A stretch of 64,000 bases of DNA, taken from contig NC_091971.1 of the NCBI RefSeq assembly GCF_036711975.1, forward strand, positions 27,659,501-27,723,500, in the 5' to 3' direction. This document shows positions 10,336-21,339 of the stretch, in pieces (position 1 is the first letter of the stretch; every line of letters begins with the position of its first letter). The notes under the pieces were generated by a model. It had not been told where the DNA came from and did no database searches. It saw only the letters and a program-made list of their open reading frames with translations. Source of the DNA: Onthophagus taurus (taxonomy: Eukaryota > Arthropoda > Insecta > Coleoptera > Scarabaeidae). Made by a program: the position numbers and the translations under genes.

Positions 10336-10892
10336 CCATGGTTATGCCATCTACAAGACCATGGGATGTGGAGTCGTTATTTTGGCGAGTTTCTGGAACA
10401 ATCTAACAATGTGGCTGCTCAACAAGCAAAGCAGAGCTGAGACTACCACACAAACTATGCCAGGTTCTCCAACAAAATCCACAACCGAGGCAGAGACGAG
10501 CGAGAGCACCTCCTGTCCACAAATATACCCGAAGCTACCTACAGCCCCCAGCTGGATGGGGACCGGATCCTCGCAATGAAGGCGGTCCTGCGCTCTAGCC
10601 ACTGATCCGATAGTTGTAGCAGTGGACCTGAGTCGGGGTGAGTGTAATTACGCGATGATGGTTAACGATAAGTGCGGGAGTGATACCTAAAAATTCGATC
10701 AGTGCTGTAACAGACCGTAAATTCATGTGTAATGAACAAAGAAAAAAAATCTGACTGGTACATGGAAACAGTTAAAGGTGAATTGTGTGTACTAAGATTA
10801 TCTTGTTCTGTAGTAGGTTAAGCAAAGTGTGGTGCGGTTTGTTATTAATGGTTTCATACAAATAAGGCTAACAGTGGTAGCCTTCTTTCAAT
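10336..10892 (+). other. Region between env and the polypurine tract
   Basis: No gene with a recognisable domain is present. A 72-codon frame at 10361-10579 and its antisense counterpart are short, compositionally odd and not supported. The segment is best read as the 3' untranslated part of the env-bearing element. Confidence 0.45.
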
Positions 10893-10905
10893 AAGGTGGG
10901 AGGGA
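10893..10905 (+). promoter_or_regulatory. Polypurine tract of the env-bearing Ty3/gypsy element
   Basis: The run aaggtgggaggga sits directly before TGTAACA. This is the arrangement expected of the plus-strand primer next to a 3' LTR starting with TG. The position, about 560 bp after env, is also as expected. Confidence 0.6.
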
Positions 10906-11776
10906 TGTAACAAACCGCATCCCACCTGTTAGACGTAAGGAATTTTTATGTAGAATTTGTAGATGTTTAGATGTTTTAGATGCTTTAGATGTTTATCGCG
11001 AATCTAGGGTTCGAGTTTTTCTTCTTGCCGCCCAGTAGCAGAGAGTGTAGAAACCTATGGCGTTGGCCCACGGTACAGGGTAAAATTTGTTTGGTTTGAT
11101 ATCGCTGAGTTTTGTTTCGTGCGTAGACTACACAAAGCTCAGCGTTCTTGGGCCGTGGGAGCCATCGCGTGGGGTGATAAGAGCGCTGGGTAGGATAGAG
11201 AGACAGGAGGGAAAGACGGGAGCCGCGGGAGTCGACTGAAAAAACGGAGAGAGTTTTTCGAACGGGCGTTGAGTAAAGTGAGAAAATTTGGAGAAAGTAA
11301 TTATTTTGTTTTCAATTTATATTTTTTTGTTTCGGTTTCTGTGTTTTTGTAGTACAAATAAAATTGTGTCTTAAGGAATTATAGCGGAGTGTGAAACGTG
11401 GACGTTAGGAATGGCTAGAATAGATTGTAAGTAACTTTAAGATTATCGCGCAGTTAATTGAGTAAATCGTTTTGAAAAGTATTGTTCATTTTTAATACAA
11501 AAATGCATTAGTTATTGTTCCCTATTTTTTTTTTGTAACAAATTTAAAAGTTAGTTTCTAGTATAAGTATTTAAAATAATTCTCCGTTGTTTTATTGCTT
11601 TACCTGTTTTCAGAGTCATCCATATACTGCTGTTCGTTTTTAAGCGAGCGCGATAGCAGAGTGCACGACCTCGCCTGGTAAACGGCACGAGCCGCTCCGT
11701 GCCCTTTACAACAGTTCGGAGAGTTCAGAAAAAACCACGTTGACGTTATACACCATTGCTTACAAATAACCCTTAA
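10906..11776 (+). repeat. Probable 3' LTR of the env-bearing element
   Basis: The segment starts TGTAACAAACC immediately after the polypurine tract. It contains an AATAAA signal at 11357-11362 and several promoter-like GC-richer blocks. The right boundary is uncertain because there is no 5' LTR in the window. Candidates are the CA after ccctttacaa near 11713, or the Kolobok insertion site at 11773. The Kolobok-type transposon follows directly. Confidence 0.5.
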
Positions 11777-11930
11777 GGGGACTGGAGGGTCAGATTTTCG
11801 ATTTTTTTTTATTTATTTTTTTTAAAGAACCAACATTTATTTGTATAAATAAAAACAAAAAACATTAAAATTCTGAAAAATGTGAAAGTTATACCCAATA
11901 TTACATAGCAACGCATTAAAACAAAATACA

Positions 11931-11972
11931 CGTCCGCGGCGCGGCCGGCGGCGCCGCGACAGCGCATGCGCG
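11931..11972 (+). promoter_or_regulatory. CpG-dense segment with an NRF1/EWG-type palindrome upstream of the transposase
   Basis: A GC-rich island of about 40 bp (cgcggcgcggccggcggcg-like) stands out in AT-rich surroundings. It ends in GCGCATGCGC at 11962-11971, the known consensus for NRF1, called erect wing in insects. It lies 100 bp before the transposase ATG, so it may be the element's promoter core. Function is inferred from position only. Confidence 0.45.
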
Positions 11973-12071
11973 TTTGACTTGTCTAACGTCAAACGTCATT
12001 TTTAAATGTCGGCATATGTTCTGACTCGGAATTGTTAACCCCGTTAACGCGTTATTTTATCAATAAACATA

Positions 12072-13802
12072 ATGAGTAGTGTATGTATCGACGGAAAAAA
12101 TCGTGGAAAACGACCGCGCAAACGTAAATTTTACGGTAACCAGTATACGTCTACAAAAGACGATTTACAACTTCCTGCCGTATCTATATCGACGTCGTCA
12201 AAAAAAGTAAGTGCATCTGCTGATATTTCTACGAAAGTAAATTCAAGTATCGATTATGAAGTAATAAACTTTATTACTGTGTTTTCTGCAATTGCATCTT
12301 TTGTAAAATGCAAAGATTGTGATGGAGAAGTAAACTTTACCAAACATGCTAAAAATGGACTTGATTTTAAAATTAAAATTTCATGCGATACTTGTAATGA
12401 TAGATTTGTTCCTTCAAGTCCCATAAAAACCGTTTATTCAAATGTAACTTACGAAATTAATACAAGATTTATTGTCGTTATGAGATATTTGGGAATTGGG
12501 TATAGTGGAGTAAAAATATTTTGCAGTCTCATGGATTTATGTGTACCAGCGTGTCGTAGTACATACAACACAATTATTAAAAAAATTCGAAATGCTGCAT
12601 CTGCTATTGCAACCGTCTCAATGAATACTACAGTAAGAGAAGAAATTGAATGTTCGGAACACAAAAATAGTTTAGTTGTATCTGGAGATGGTTCATGGCG
12701 TAAACGTGGATTTCAATCATTACACGGCATTGCATCGCTTATCGGAAATTATACTGGTAAAGTACTTGATGTCGTTGTGAAATCATCTTATTGTGCTGCC
12801 TGCAAAATTTGGGAACATCGGTGTGGAACATCAGAATATTTAGAATGGTTAAATATACACGAAGAAGAATGTAATGCTAATCACGAAGGCAATGCTGGTA
12901 AAATGGAAGCTGATGCAATTATTGAGATGTTTGAGAGCTCTGAATCAAAGTATGACGTTAAATATAAATATTATATTGGTGACGGTGATTCGAAAACCTT
13001 TAAAACCATTCTTACTAAGAAACCATATGGTGCGGAATTTGAAATATATAAGCGAGAGTGCGTAGGCCATGTACAAAAAAGAATGGGTACTCGACTCCGT
13101 TCAATTAAAAAAGAGAAGAAACTTGGCGGCGTAGGAAAGTTGACGGACAATCTTATAGGTGAACTAACTAAATATTATGGTAAAGCGATAAGAGCCAATA
13201 GTGATAGCGTTGAAAAAATGAAAAACTCGATTTGGGCAACATATTACCACAAATGTTCCACTGATGATCATCCGCAACATGAGTTTTGCCCTGTCGGACC
13301 TGAGTCATGGTGTTCATGGCGGAAAGCGGAAGCCGAAGGTAAATTGGAAACATATATACACAAGCCTGCAATTCGTTGTAATGTACAGCGTGAAATTTTT
13401 CCCATTTATGAAGCTCTTTCCGACGATACACTACTACAAAGATGTCTTGGTGGATATTCTCAAAATGCAAATGAGAGTTTCAATAATAAAGTGTGGAAAA
13501 TAGCGCCTAAAACTTCATTCAGTGGAACGGAAACTATTGAAATTGCAGCTTTTTTGGCAACAGCGGTATTTAATGATGGCTGTCATGCATTATTGGCATT
13601 ATTTGAAAAACTAAATATCAGTTATGGAAACCGAACTGTACTCGCTTGCCAAGAGGAAGACAACCGTCGTCTTCATGACTCGGACATTTCCGTGCAAAGG
13701 CGTTCGAAACAAAGCCGTATAAAGAAAATTCGGGATCTACAGAAAAAAGCTGACGAGGATGTAGGTCCGGAAAGCTGTTTTTACCTTCCAGGAAATTTCT
13801 AA
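12072..13802 (+). CDS. Kolobok/Mutator-like-domain DDE transposase
   Basis: An intact 576-aa ORF with a basic N-terminus (KRPRKRK at 13-19). Two CxxC pairs (C80/C83 and C105/C108) probably bind zinc. The DDE core follows: VSGDGSWRKRG with D206, YIGDGDSKTF with D304/D306, and YSQNANESFNN with E468. A CAACKIWEH cysteine/histidine cluster lies at about 241-249 between the first two acidic residues. This layout matches the 'Mutator-like transposase' domain found in many arthropod proteins. TTAA duplications and TIRs around it support a Kolobok-type cut-and-paste enzyme. No stop or frameshift is seen. The ATG at 12072 is the first in frame and lies 100 bp after the CpG-rich block. Confidence 0.85.
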   Translation: MSSVCIDGKNRGKRPRKRKFYGNQYTSTKDDLQLPAVSISTSSKKVSASADISTKVNSSIDYEVINFITVFSAIASFVKCKDCDGEVNFTKHAKNGLDFKIKISCDTCNDRFVPSSPIKTVYSNVTYEINTRFIVVMRYLGIGYSGVKIFCSLMDLCVPACRSTYNTIIKKIRNAASAIATVSMNTTVREEIECSEHKNSLVVSGDGSWRKRGFQSLHGIASLIGNYTGKVLDVVVKSSYCAACKIWEHRCGTSEYLEWLNIHEEECNANHEGNAGKMEADAIIEMFESSESKYDVKYKYYIGDGDSKTFKTILTKKPYGAEFEIYKRECVGHVQKRMGTRLRSIKKEKKLGGVGKLTDNLIGELTKYYGKAIRANSDSVEKMKNSIWATYYHKCSTDDHPQHEFCPVGPESWCSWRKAEAEGKLETYIHKPAIRCNVQREIFPIYEALSDDTLLQRCLGGYSQNANESFNNKVWKIAPKTSFSGTETIEIAAFLATAVFNDGCHALLALFEKLNISYGNRTVLACQEEDNRRLHDSDISVQRRSKQSRIKKIRDLQKKADEDVGPESCFYLPGNF

Positions 13803-14394
13803 GTCGTGTAAGAATAATTATTTGAACGCAAACTACATTTAAACTTTAAACGCGTTTTTCTCGATTTTTTTTTCAACTTTTTGCAGTGATTTATCCGAAA
13901 CTAAGCTTCGTATCGATTAGATATTTTACAACAACAATATTTGTTCATCTGGCTCTCAGATGAATCACGGACAACTCGTTGAAAATATTTTATTTCGAGA
14001 TATTAATTCTTTTTACTGCAAAAAGACTGAAAAATTTAAATTTTTTCTTAATAATTGCTATTTTGTTAATTTTATTCGATTCTTTTTTATAGTGGTTCAC
14101 CGGATAATGATAAGGCTCCTCAAGATTTCTAGCCAATATTCGCTCCGATCGAACCACCGAGAGCCGAGATATTACTGTAAAAACGACATCTTGAATGAAA
14201 AAAAAAGAGTTTGTTTCAGTTATGTTTCTCGTATATTTGTATGAGTATTTGTTAATAGACAATATTTTTCTACTCTTCATATGTTGCATAAATATACCTA
14301 AAATTTTCACTCTTGCATGTTTAATCAGTTCGTCAAAAAATATTATTAAAAACAAGCACGATTTTTTAGCAATCTGACTCTCCAGTCCCCTTAA

Positions 14395-15142
14395 AGTACT
14401 TGTTATTATACTCAATTATTGTAATAAAAAGTTTCTATAATCAAGTTGTTTACATATACAACATTAGTATTTTGTACAGTTTAGATATAAACACAATAGA
14501 TGGCGACACATGTGTTTGAGGCTATGTTCAGAATATTAAATAACCGTTAAAATAATAAGAAGTAAAATAAACATGGTTGCATAAGTTGTTATTAATAGTT
14601 ACCGCTAAACATTATTCATTCTCATAGTTTATTTCTTAATATATCGTTAATGCTAGTTGTGTGTTACTTTAAAAATTTAAAACCATACCCGAACACACAA
14701 GAGGCTCAAAATAAAAACTATAACAAATTTCGCTATCATCATTCACGCAAAATAAGTCGTGTAGCGACTAATGAAGATATTATACAAATGCTTTTATGCT
14801 TTTATTGTCATCAGACCCTGTTATTTCAAATTTAAGAAAACTGCCACCTAAAAAGTAGTAGAATTACATATAGACGTACAAGAACTGCTTCAAGAATAAA
14901 AACTATTCATTCCTTACTTTTTATTCTTGAAGCAATTCTTGTGCGCCTGCATGTTAAATTGAAAGTTTATAATATTTACTTATCTAATTAATTAATTATT
15001 GTTTCCATGTCTTTTATTTTAAGTTATTCTTATTATTTTATATAACTTATGTTGAGTTTGTAATTTCTTCTGTTATGTTCAAAGAACAATAAAGGTTATT
15101 ATTATTACTATTATTATTCTTATTATTATCAATATTATATAA
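14395..15142. other. Non-coding stretch between Kolobok and the hAT MITE
   Basis: No gene is supported. The stretch contains one strong hairpin (described separately) and a TTATTA-type simple repeat run at about 15090-15130. The 61-codon frame at 14650 has no domain. Confidence 0.5.
14878..14942. repeat. Hairpin with 25-bp arms and 15-nt loop
   Basis: The left arm 14878-14902 (acaagaactgcttcaagaat...) pairs with 14918-14942 with one mismatch in 25. The loop is 15 nt. It could be a tiny MITE or a pre-miRNA-like hairpin. Nothing in the sequence decides between them. Confidence 0.6.
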
Positions 15143-15930
15143 TAGTGATGTAAAAAAAGTAACAATTCGTTATACGAGTACTCGTTACTCCGCGAGATCC
15201 GAAGTAACTGTTACCGTATCACATCGGTACCAGTTACTTTGGATCTAACAGTAACTTTTTCCAAAGGCCAAGTATTGTTGGATAGGCGAAATCGACTTAA
15301 AAGTCGAAATGCGCAACAGAATTTATTTTTACATTGCAATAATAAGCTGTAATATCTTTTATTGTTGTTTTAATATTTTTATTTTATTTTATTATTGCTT
15401 GTTTTATAGAAGAAGTTTTGTTTTCCATTGTTAATGTGTTACTACTTTCAAATATTTTTGTTATACAGGGTCATCCACGACGACCGTCCATTAGAACTTT
15501 ACAGGGTTCTGGCCAAAATACAAATTTGAAAATTCAGATTCAAAGATCAGAGAGCTGATTTTTCTAGAAAAATTCGAATAACTCGAGAACTGCCGAAGAA
15601 AAATTCTTCGTTATAATATGCAGTGAAAAAGTAAATCCCATAACCTACACTCTATTTTTTGATATTAGTGCACAGTGCATAATAGCGTAACAAACACAAT
15701 ATAATATACGTACAGTATTTGTTTTCAAAAATAAGTGTAATATAAAATAAATTCATATAAGTATGTAGTCCAACTAAAACGAGTAATCGAACCTCGAGCG
15801 CAAACTAGTACTGGAACCTCAAGCGCAAACGATTACTTGTAACGAGTAACGAGTACAAAGTAACGAATACTTTTTCTGAAAGTAACGGATAGTTACAAAT
15901 ACTAAAAAGTAACTAAACTTTACATCACTA
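15143..15930. mobile_element. Non-autonomous hAT element (MITE) with perfect TIRs and 8-bp target duplication
   Basis: The ends are TAGTGATGTAAA and its exact inverted complement. The flanks TTATATAA at 15135-15142 and 15931-15938 are identical 8-bp duplications, which is diagnostic for hAT. Subterminal parts are rich in gtaacGAGTAACg-like repeats in both orientations. The interior has no transposase. It contains an acagggtcatccacg block near 15466 that looks like another element's end. Confidence 0.85.
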
Positions 15931-15951
15931 TTATATAACTGAACAAAGTAT

Positions 15952-16262
15952 ACAGGATGTTTCGGTGACTCGGAAAACAAATTAACCACATATACTAGAG
16001 TGAAAATAGTGACAATTCATGTAAAAAAAATTAGTAAAAGTCAAATTGCAAAGATACAGGCCAACAAAGTTAGGAAATTTTAACACATTTTTCTAAATAT
16101 CTTAAACACTATTTTAGATAAAGCGTTGAAATTTGCTCATTCTTAGAGAATATTGATTGATAAAAAACCCTTTTCGTATTGAATGCAAAAATTTTGGGCT
16201 CCGAATTCAATAGTAACAGTAAATTTTTATCAATATAAATTTATTCCCCGAGTCACCGAAAC
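15952..16262. mobile_element. Short palindromic-end MITE
   Basis: The left end acaggatgtttcggtgactcgg and right end ccgagtcaccgaaacac are inverted complements across about 14-17 bp. The interior is AT-rich and non-coding. The right end abuts the target duplication of the 6.1-kb hAT element, so that element inserted into or next to this MITE. Confidence 0.6.
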
Positions 16263-16755
16263 ACATTATCAGAGCCCGGACAGTTTAGGAAAATAATAGT
16301 AAAACGTCTCCCACTCCACTCTCAATTTTCAACGTCGTAAATCGAAGTGTGTCGAATATGTCGAACCGGTCGAACCTTATGCCACGAAATTTTGACATTG
16401 TGTCTTGTTGCACTTGCTGTCTTGCTTGTTCATCGCACATATCGAGTTATTCTTTAAGCCTATATCTTCGTTCTATTTGTGTATTTAATTTTATTCGATA
16501 TTCCTTTTTTATTTGAATTTAGTTTCGCTCATAGACATTTTTAGTTTCACTTTATTTCTTTATCTTCGTTTTATTGCGATAAGAACATTTAACTTTTATA
16601 TTAATATTTACAATGCGCGAGCACATTGTAAAAATGTTTCCAAAAATTGGAGGAATGGATACGCGGTTGCGATGGACTGTCTGTTTTAGAAGAGAATGTA
16701 AGTAATATTTTGTAATAATTGTTCCGTTTCCATCGTATGTAGAAAACAGGATCAT

Positions 16756-17102
16756 GTGTTTCAACACATAAAAACCAACAAGCATGCGAAAAATAGCGAT
16801 CCATTAAAAGCAATGTTTGCGGAGGAGTTATGTGAGGCATTTTTGGCGTCAAACATACCCTTAAAAAAATTGAAAAATCCTGTTTTGAAAAGTTTCTTAG
16901 AAAAGTACACACACCAAAAAGTACCTGATGAATCGACCTTACGGAAATATAATATACCAAAATTATATAGTAAAGCGATGGAACCTATAATAAATACATT
17001 ATCAAATAATTACATATGGATAAGTGCTGATGAAACCACTGATATTCTTGGTAGATGCGTGGTTAATGTAGTATCCAACATGTATCCAACATGTGTCAAT
17101 AT
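16756..17102 (+). pseudogene. hAT transposase, N-terminal part
   Basis: The frame reads FQHIKTNKHAKN (end of a BED-type zinc finger), then a helical region (AFLASNIPLKKLKNPVLKSF, DESTLRKYNIPKLY) and ISADETTDI. The last holds the first catalytic aspartate region of hAT enzymes. The preceding zinc-finger cysteines probably lie in an upstream exon ending in a GTAAGT at about 16696. Coding is cut at 17103 by the fold-back insertion. Confidence 0.75.
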
Positions 17103-17839
17103 ACAGGGTGTATCTGAATGACTGCAACAAACTTCAAGGGGTGATTCTTTAGTGAATTTTAAGGGTACTTTGATATATGAACCATGGGCGACTTCGGCTC
17201 CCCAAAGAAGCTACACCCCTCCAAAAATGGCGGAATACTTTGGTTTAATTTTTTTTTCTCAAAAACCATAAACGCTAGGAAAATGAAATTTGGGGAATAT
17301 GTTTAACTCATAATAGGGCACGTTTTGACCCTATTTGTACTTTCAACTTACCCTTCTAAACTACTAAACATAACCACCCCCGTTCAATTTATGTCAGTAT
17401 TTTTTTATGCAGATGGTAAATACATTTAAAAAAAAATTGCATAGGTAGATGAAAGTATCCTAAAACTTTAAAAAAGTTTTAGAATATTTTCATCTATCTA
17501 AATAAAATATTTCCAATGTATTTATCACCGTCATAAGAAAAATCTAGACAAAAATTGAACGGGGGTGGTTATGTTTAGTAACTTAGAAGAGTAGGTTGAA
17601 AGTACAAATAGGGTCAAAATGTGCCCTATTATGAGTTAAACATATTCCCCAAATTTCATTTTCCTAGCGTTTATGGTTTTTGAGAAAAAAAAGTTAAACC
17701 AAAATTTTCCGCCATTTTTGGAGGGGTGTAGCGCCTTAGGGGAGCCGGACTTGCCCATGGTTCATATATCAAAGTACCCTTAAAATTCACTAAAGAATCA
17801 CCCCTTGAAGTTTGTTGCAGTCATTCAGATACACCCTGT
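17103..17839. mobile_element. Fold-back element with arms of about 365 bp and almost no loop
   Basis: The two halves 17103-17468 and 17473-17839 are inverted copies of each other, from ACAGGGTGTATCTGAATGAC at the left to its complement at the right. Only a few bases separate them. Related copies are at 32357-33462, which retains a longer palindromic centre, and at 1-188 plus 2268-2500. It interrupts hAT transposase coding sequence. Its mechanism of movement is not evident because no coding sequence is present. Confidence 0.9.
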
Positions 17840-18090
17840 GTAGAGAACTATGTGAAAATTTACCGCTTCCTCCTTCACCAATTATCACGCGATGGGGAAC
17901 ATGGATGAGAAGCGTGTGTATTTTACGCAAACAATTTTGAAAGCATTAAAAACTGTATATTACATCTGAGGAATGATGCAGCAAGCATTGTACAATGCAA
18001 AGAAATTATTCAAATATCAAATTTACATGAACAGTTTAAATATCGCTGCTCCAGTAAAACACGGACACAACTGCAATTTTTTTAGAAAAT
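17840..18090 (+). pseudogene. hAT transposase, middle remnant
   Basis: Coding resumes directly after the fold-back element with LPPSPIITRWGTWM-type residues and an NDAASIVQCKEIIQ-like stretch in several frames. These resemble the insertion domain of this hAT family (a TRWGTW motif is typical). At least one stop interrupts it. Weakly coding beyond about 18090. Confidence 0.55.
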
Positions 18091-18754
18091 GAGTTACTCG
18101 CGTAAACTAACGCAGAATATTACTATTTATCCGCTAAAAAAACGCCGTACATATACTTGCAGATTGGCTGCCAGAGGGCCGTTACGTCCTTGTCACATTG
18201 CGCGAATCTGTCAGCATTGCTCCGTGAAAATACCGACGCATTTATTAGTTGCGTCTTCGCTATCATCTAACTTTGGGAAATATTGCCGTAAATGCTGGTT
18301 GGGACTATTGTCGTGATTCATTCTTGCTTATTTTCAGAAGAACACAAGAGGTAAGTACACTTTACGTCTATGTTTTGCTAAGTATAGGTCCTATGAAAAG
18401 TCATAACTGTCATAATTATTGTGTGATTCGGCAGAATATAGACGCAATTGTACTTCACGTCTATATTTTTCTGAAAATTATTGTGAACTATGGCCGTAAA
18501 TGTACTTTACGTCTGTATTACTTTAAAAAGTGTTATGAACTCTGAACATAATTGTACCTTACATTAATATTGCTCTAACAATTTTTCAACTAACCAAGTG
18601 ACGCAATTATATTAAGACACATTGTAAATTACAGTTTAGGTGCAAAATGCAATATTAAAAGCTGTTTTCTGGTGTAATAAGTACCTGCGGTTTCTGTTGC
18701 AGAGAAATGAGTTCCCGAACTTATAAAATATTGAGTATAGCGACAACTTAAGTA

Positions 18755-20449
18755 GTGAGTAATATCGATGTTCCTGCAATTCCTAATTGTCCTTCCAATG
18801 AAAATATACCTCCCAATATATGCTCTAAAACAGAAACCGCTACCGATGAAAATCCTATTAATGAGAATGAATCATTTAACGCTGAAGCCCAAAGTCAGAG
18901 CTTTTCTCTTGTTGAAATTCCCAATTCTTCTTCTATAAGTAAGGCTTTAAACGAACATTACGTGGCCGAAAGGAAAAGTACCTCAAAATTGATATTAAGG
19001 AAAATAAACCAGAGTTACAAGGTATACTGCGATTCTGAAGAGGAACCATTTTCTGCAGGATCAGGTGATGATTACAACCCTAATGATGGTAATAATAGTG
19101 ATTCGTGTTCTTCAAGTGAAAGATCAACAAATCTCGAAAATATTGATGAGAATAATGCTAATGATAATGAAGAAGAATCTACGCATTCCCCAGTCAAGAA
19201 AGGAAAAAGAAGAATTAAAAATGTGAACAATTGGAAACAAGTGAAAGCAAAACATTTCAGAAACTCAGGTCAACAATACACTTCTTTAAGAACTGGAAAA
19301 ATTGTCAAAGCTAAGCCCATGAAACCTGCTTGCTCCGATAAATGCATTCGTTCTTGTTCACAAAACATCTCTGAGGATTGTAGAAGACAACTGTTTAAAA
19401 AATACTGGGACTTAGGAAATTTGCAACGCCAGCGAGATTTTCTTGGCTCATGTATCGAAAAACTGATGCTTAAATATAGGCGAGTTTCATCTACAGAGCC
19501 GAGAAAACCAAACTGTGCGTTTTACCTTCACAATAATGGAGAAAAGATCAAAGTATGTAAGACGTTTTTGACGAACACTTGGGATTTCGGAAAAAGTGAT
19601 TAGAACTGTGATTAAATCAAAAGTATCTGAGCAGGGATTTATACCAGAAGATCGGAGAGGAAAGCATGGAAATCATAAGAGAATTGACGAAGAGGTAGTA
19701 AAATCAATATTCGATCACATCAATTCATTCAATTTATAGACAGCGGATTAACAATTGCGGAAATGCACAGGAATTATTGTGAGAAAAGATCTGCTTCGGA
19801 TCAACCATCAGTGTCATACGATTATTATGCTACTATCTTCAACACAAAATTCAATATCGGATTCTTCGTTCCGAAAAAAGATCAATGCGATCTTTGTGAA
19901 AGTTATAAAAATACACCAGACAATGAGAAAATGGAACTGAAACAAAAGTATGAAGAACACTTAGAAGAAAAGGAGCTTAGTCGAAAAGAGAAAGAAAGTG
20001 ACAAAAGAAGAGCACAAGATGACGAAATTACATTGGCTGTTTATGATTTACAGGCAGTGTTGCCTGTACCTGTAGGACAATCATCAGCATTCGTCTATAA
20101 ATCTAGATTAAATTGCTATAATTTCACGGTAAGTTATAATTATTTTTCTGAATTAGTTGTTCATATTATTTTTTTTTGTTAGATAACGGAATTAGCCAAA
20201 GATACAACAAAGGCATTCTTTTGGCATGAAGTATTTGGAAACAGAGGAGCGATAGAAATAAGAACCTGCACTTTAATGTATTTGGAAGAACTATCAAAAA
20301 GCCACCCAGGATCGGATGTAGTATTTTTTTCAAATAACTGCATGGGGCAACAAAAGATTAGGTATAAGAAGACATAATTATGAAATTTCCAAACATGTTT
20401 ATTATCTCCGAATGTTTTAGATTTCTTATTGCAACCTATATCTACGCAG
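18755..20449 (+). pseudogene. Unclassified insect transposon gene (possible DDE transposase), broken, with introns
   Basis: A long N-terminal open frame (18755-19603) is acidic and low-complexity, then Cys-rich (CSDKCIRSC). A second frame (19763 onward) has DQCDLCESYKN, then AVYDLQAVLPVPVG. Two clean introns are visible: 20129-20182 (54 bp) and 20362-20420 (59 bp). The exon between them reads ITELAKDTTKAFFWHEVFG and ends in FFSNNCMGQQK. A D-N-C-x-GQ motif is typical of a widespread insect protein family that I believe is transposon-derived. A frameshift near 19577 and a deletion near 19730 break it. The gene is cut at about 20450 where hAT coding resumes. The true start may lie in a spliced exon near 18090-18357. 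Confidence 0.6.
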
Positions 20450-20607
20450 TAGAAAAGTTTCAAAGTTTTAACTGCGCTCTGTTGACTAGTTGCGATGTAG
20501 AACGATCGTTTTCAATATTTAACACTATTTTTACATCTCGAAGAACGTCTTTTTACAGACACACATTTGGAGATGATGGTATTACTTTGTGTAAACAGCA
20601 ATTATAA
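20450..20607 (+). pseudogene. hAT transposase C-terminal dimerisation segment
   Basis: The frame reads CALLTSCDVERSFSIFNTIF and then SRRTSFYRHTF. This matches the hAT C-terminal dimerisation signature (SCDVERSFS). It is in the same orientation as the N-terminal piece at 16756-17102, so both belong to one split transposase gene. It ends at a stop at 20605-20607. Confidence 0.8.
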
Positions 20608-20639
20608 ATTTAATAAAATCGAAAATGAACAATACATTT

Positions 20640-21229
20640 CGAATTTTTTATTTTTATATTATTTTTTTTTATTTTATATTTATTTTATATATATTTTTTT
20701 TATAGTTCTTCGCTAAGGTACGCTCTTTTAAATTCAATTTTGAAACGCATTTATAATAGATTGATCAAAAGCGGCAACACGGTACGTCGCTTGACGCGTC
20801 GATGCATGCTGTGTTAATTCCGTATGAGCATGCGTTAACCATAAATTTAGTTCAAACTACCGCCACTTTACGCACACATACGTACAAATACTCATACATA
20901 CGCATCAAATCAAAACGTCATCATAGGAAGTATAAAATCAATCAAATTTTGTAAAATTTTGAGTGTAAAACTAACCGAAAAGTGACTTATTTGTGGCGTG
21001 TTGGAATTATTGAAAGGAGATTAGTGTTATTAGTATTAAGATTAATTAAAGAACTGAGGGCATTCCGAATTGAGTAAGTAAAATAAATTAATATTATTTA
21101 AAAAATAATTTATAACAAGTTATTTTTTGCATGTAGAAAAACCAAATAAAGAACAAAAGATTTAAACGAAATAGTGGAGTAAGGACATTGTGAAAACTTC
21201 GTGGAAAAAAACTACCTGAAAACGAATTT
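20640..21229. other. Non-coding stretch inside the hAT element
   Basis: AT-rich sequence with a locally GC-richer block at 20770-20900. A GTAAGT-like donor near 21075 suggests a former 5' exon/intron of the P-like remnant that follows, but no coding can be read with confidence. Confidence 0.4.
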
Positions 21230-21339
21230 AAAAAATTTTAGGCGTGTTTAAATATCTAAAATTGTTTACTCGTGTTCGATCTGTTGTTTGAGTACTATTA
21301 GCAAAATCATTTGCTTCTTCTGTATTATCGTCAAATTCT

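Larger units (their letters stand above)
11777..14390 (+). mobile_element. Kolobok-type DNA transposon, apparently complete
   Basis: The element is flanked by TTAA on both sides (11773-11776 and 14391-14394). It starts GGGGACTGGAGGGTCAGATT and ends in the inverted complement with one mismatch in 20 bases. Total length is 2614 bp, enclosing one intact transposase ORF at 12072-13802. TTAA duplication plus this transposase type fits the Kolobok superfamily. piggyBac also uses TTAA, but its transposase is different. Near-identical TIRs and an intact ORF suggest recent activity. Confidence 0.82.

Noticed and set aside
10351-10602. Overlapping short frames on both strands after env
   Set aside because: Neither has a recognisable domain; position fits the 3' untranslated part of the retroelement.
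13960-14415. Overlapping 94-aa and 141-aa frames at the right end of the Kolobok element
   Set aside because: They run through the TIR and subterminal region, mirror each other on opposite strands and have no domain.
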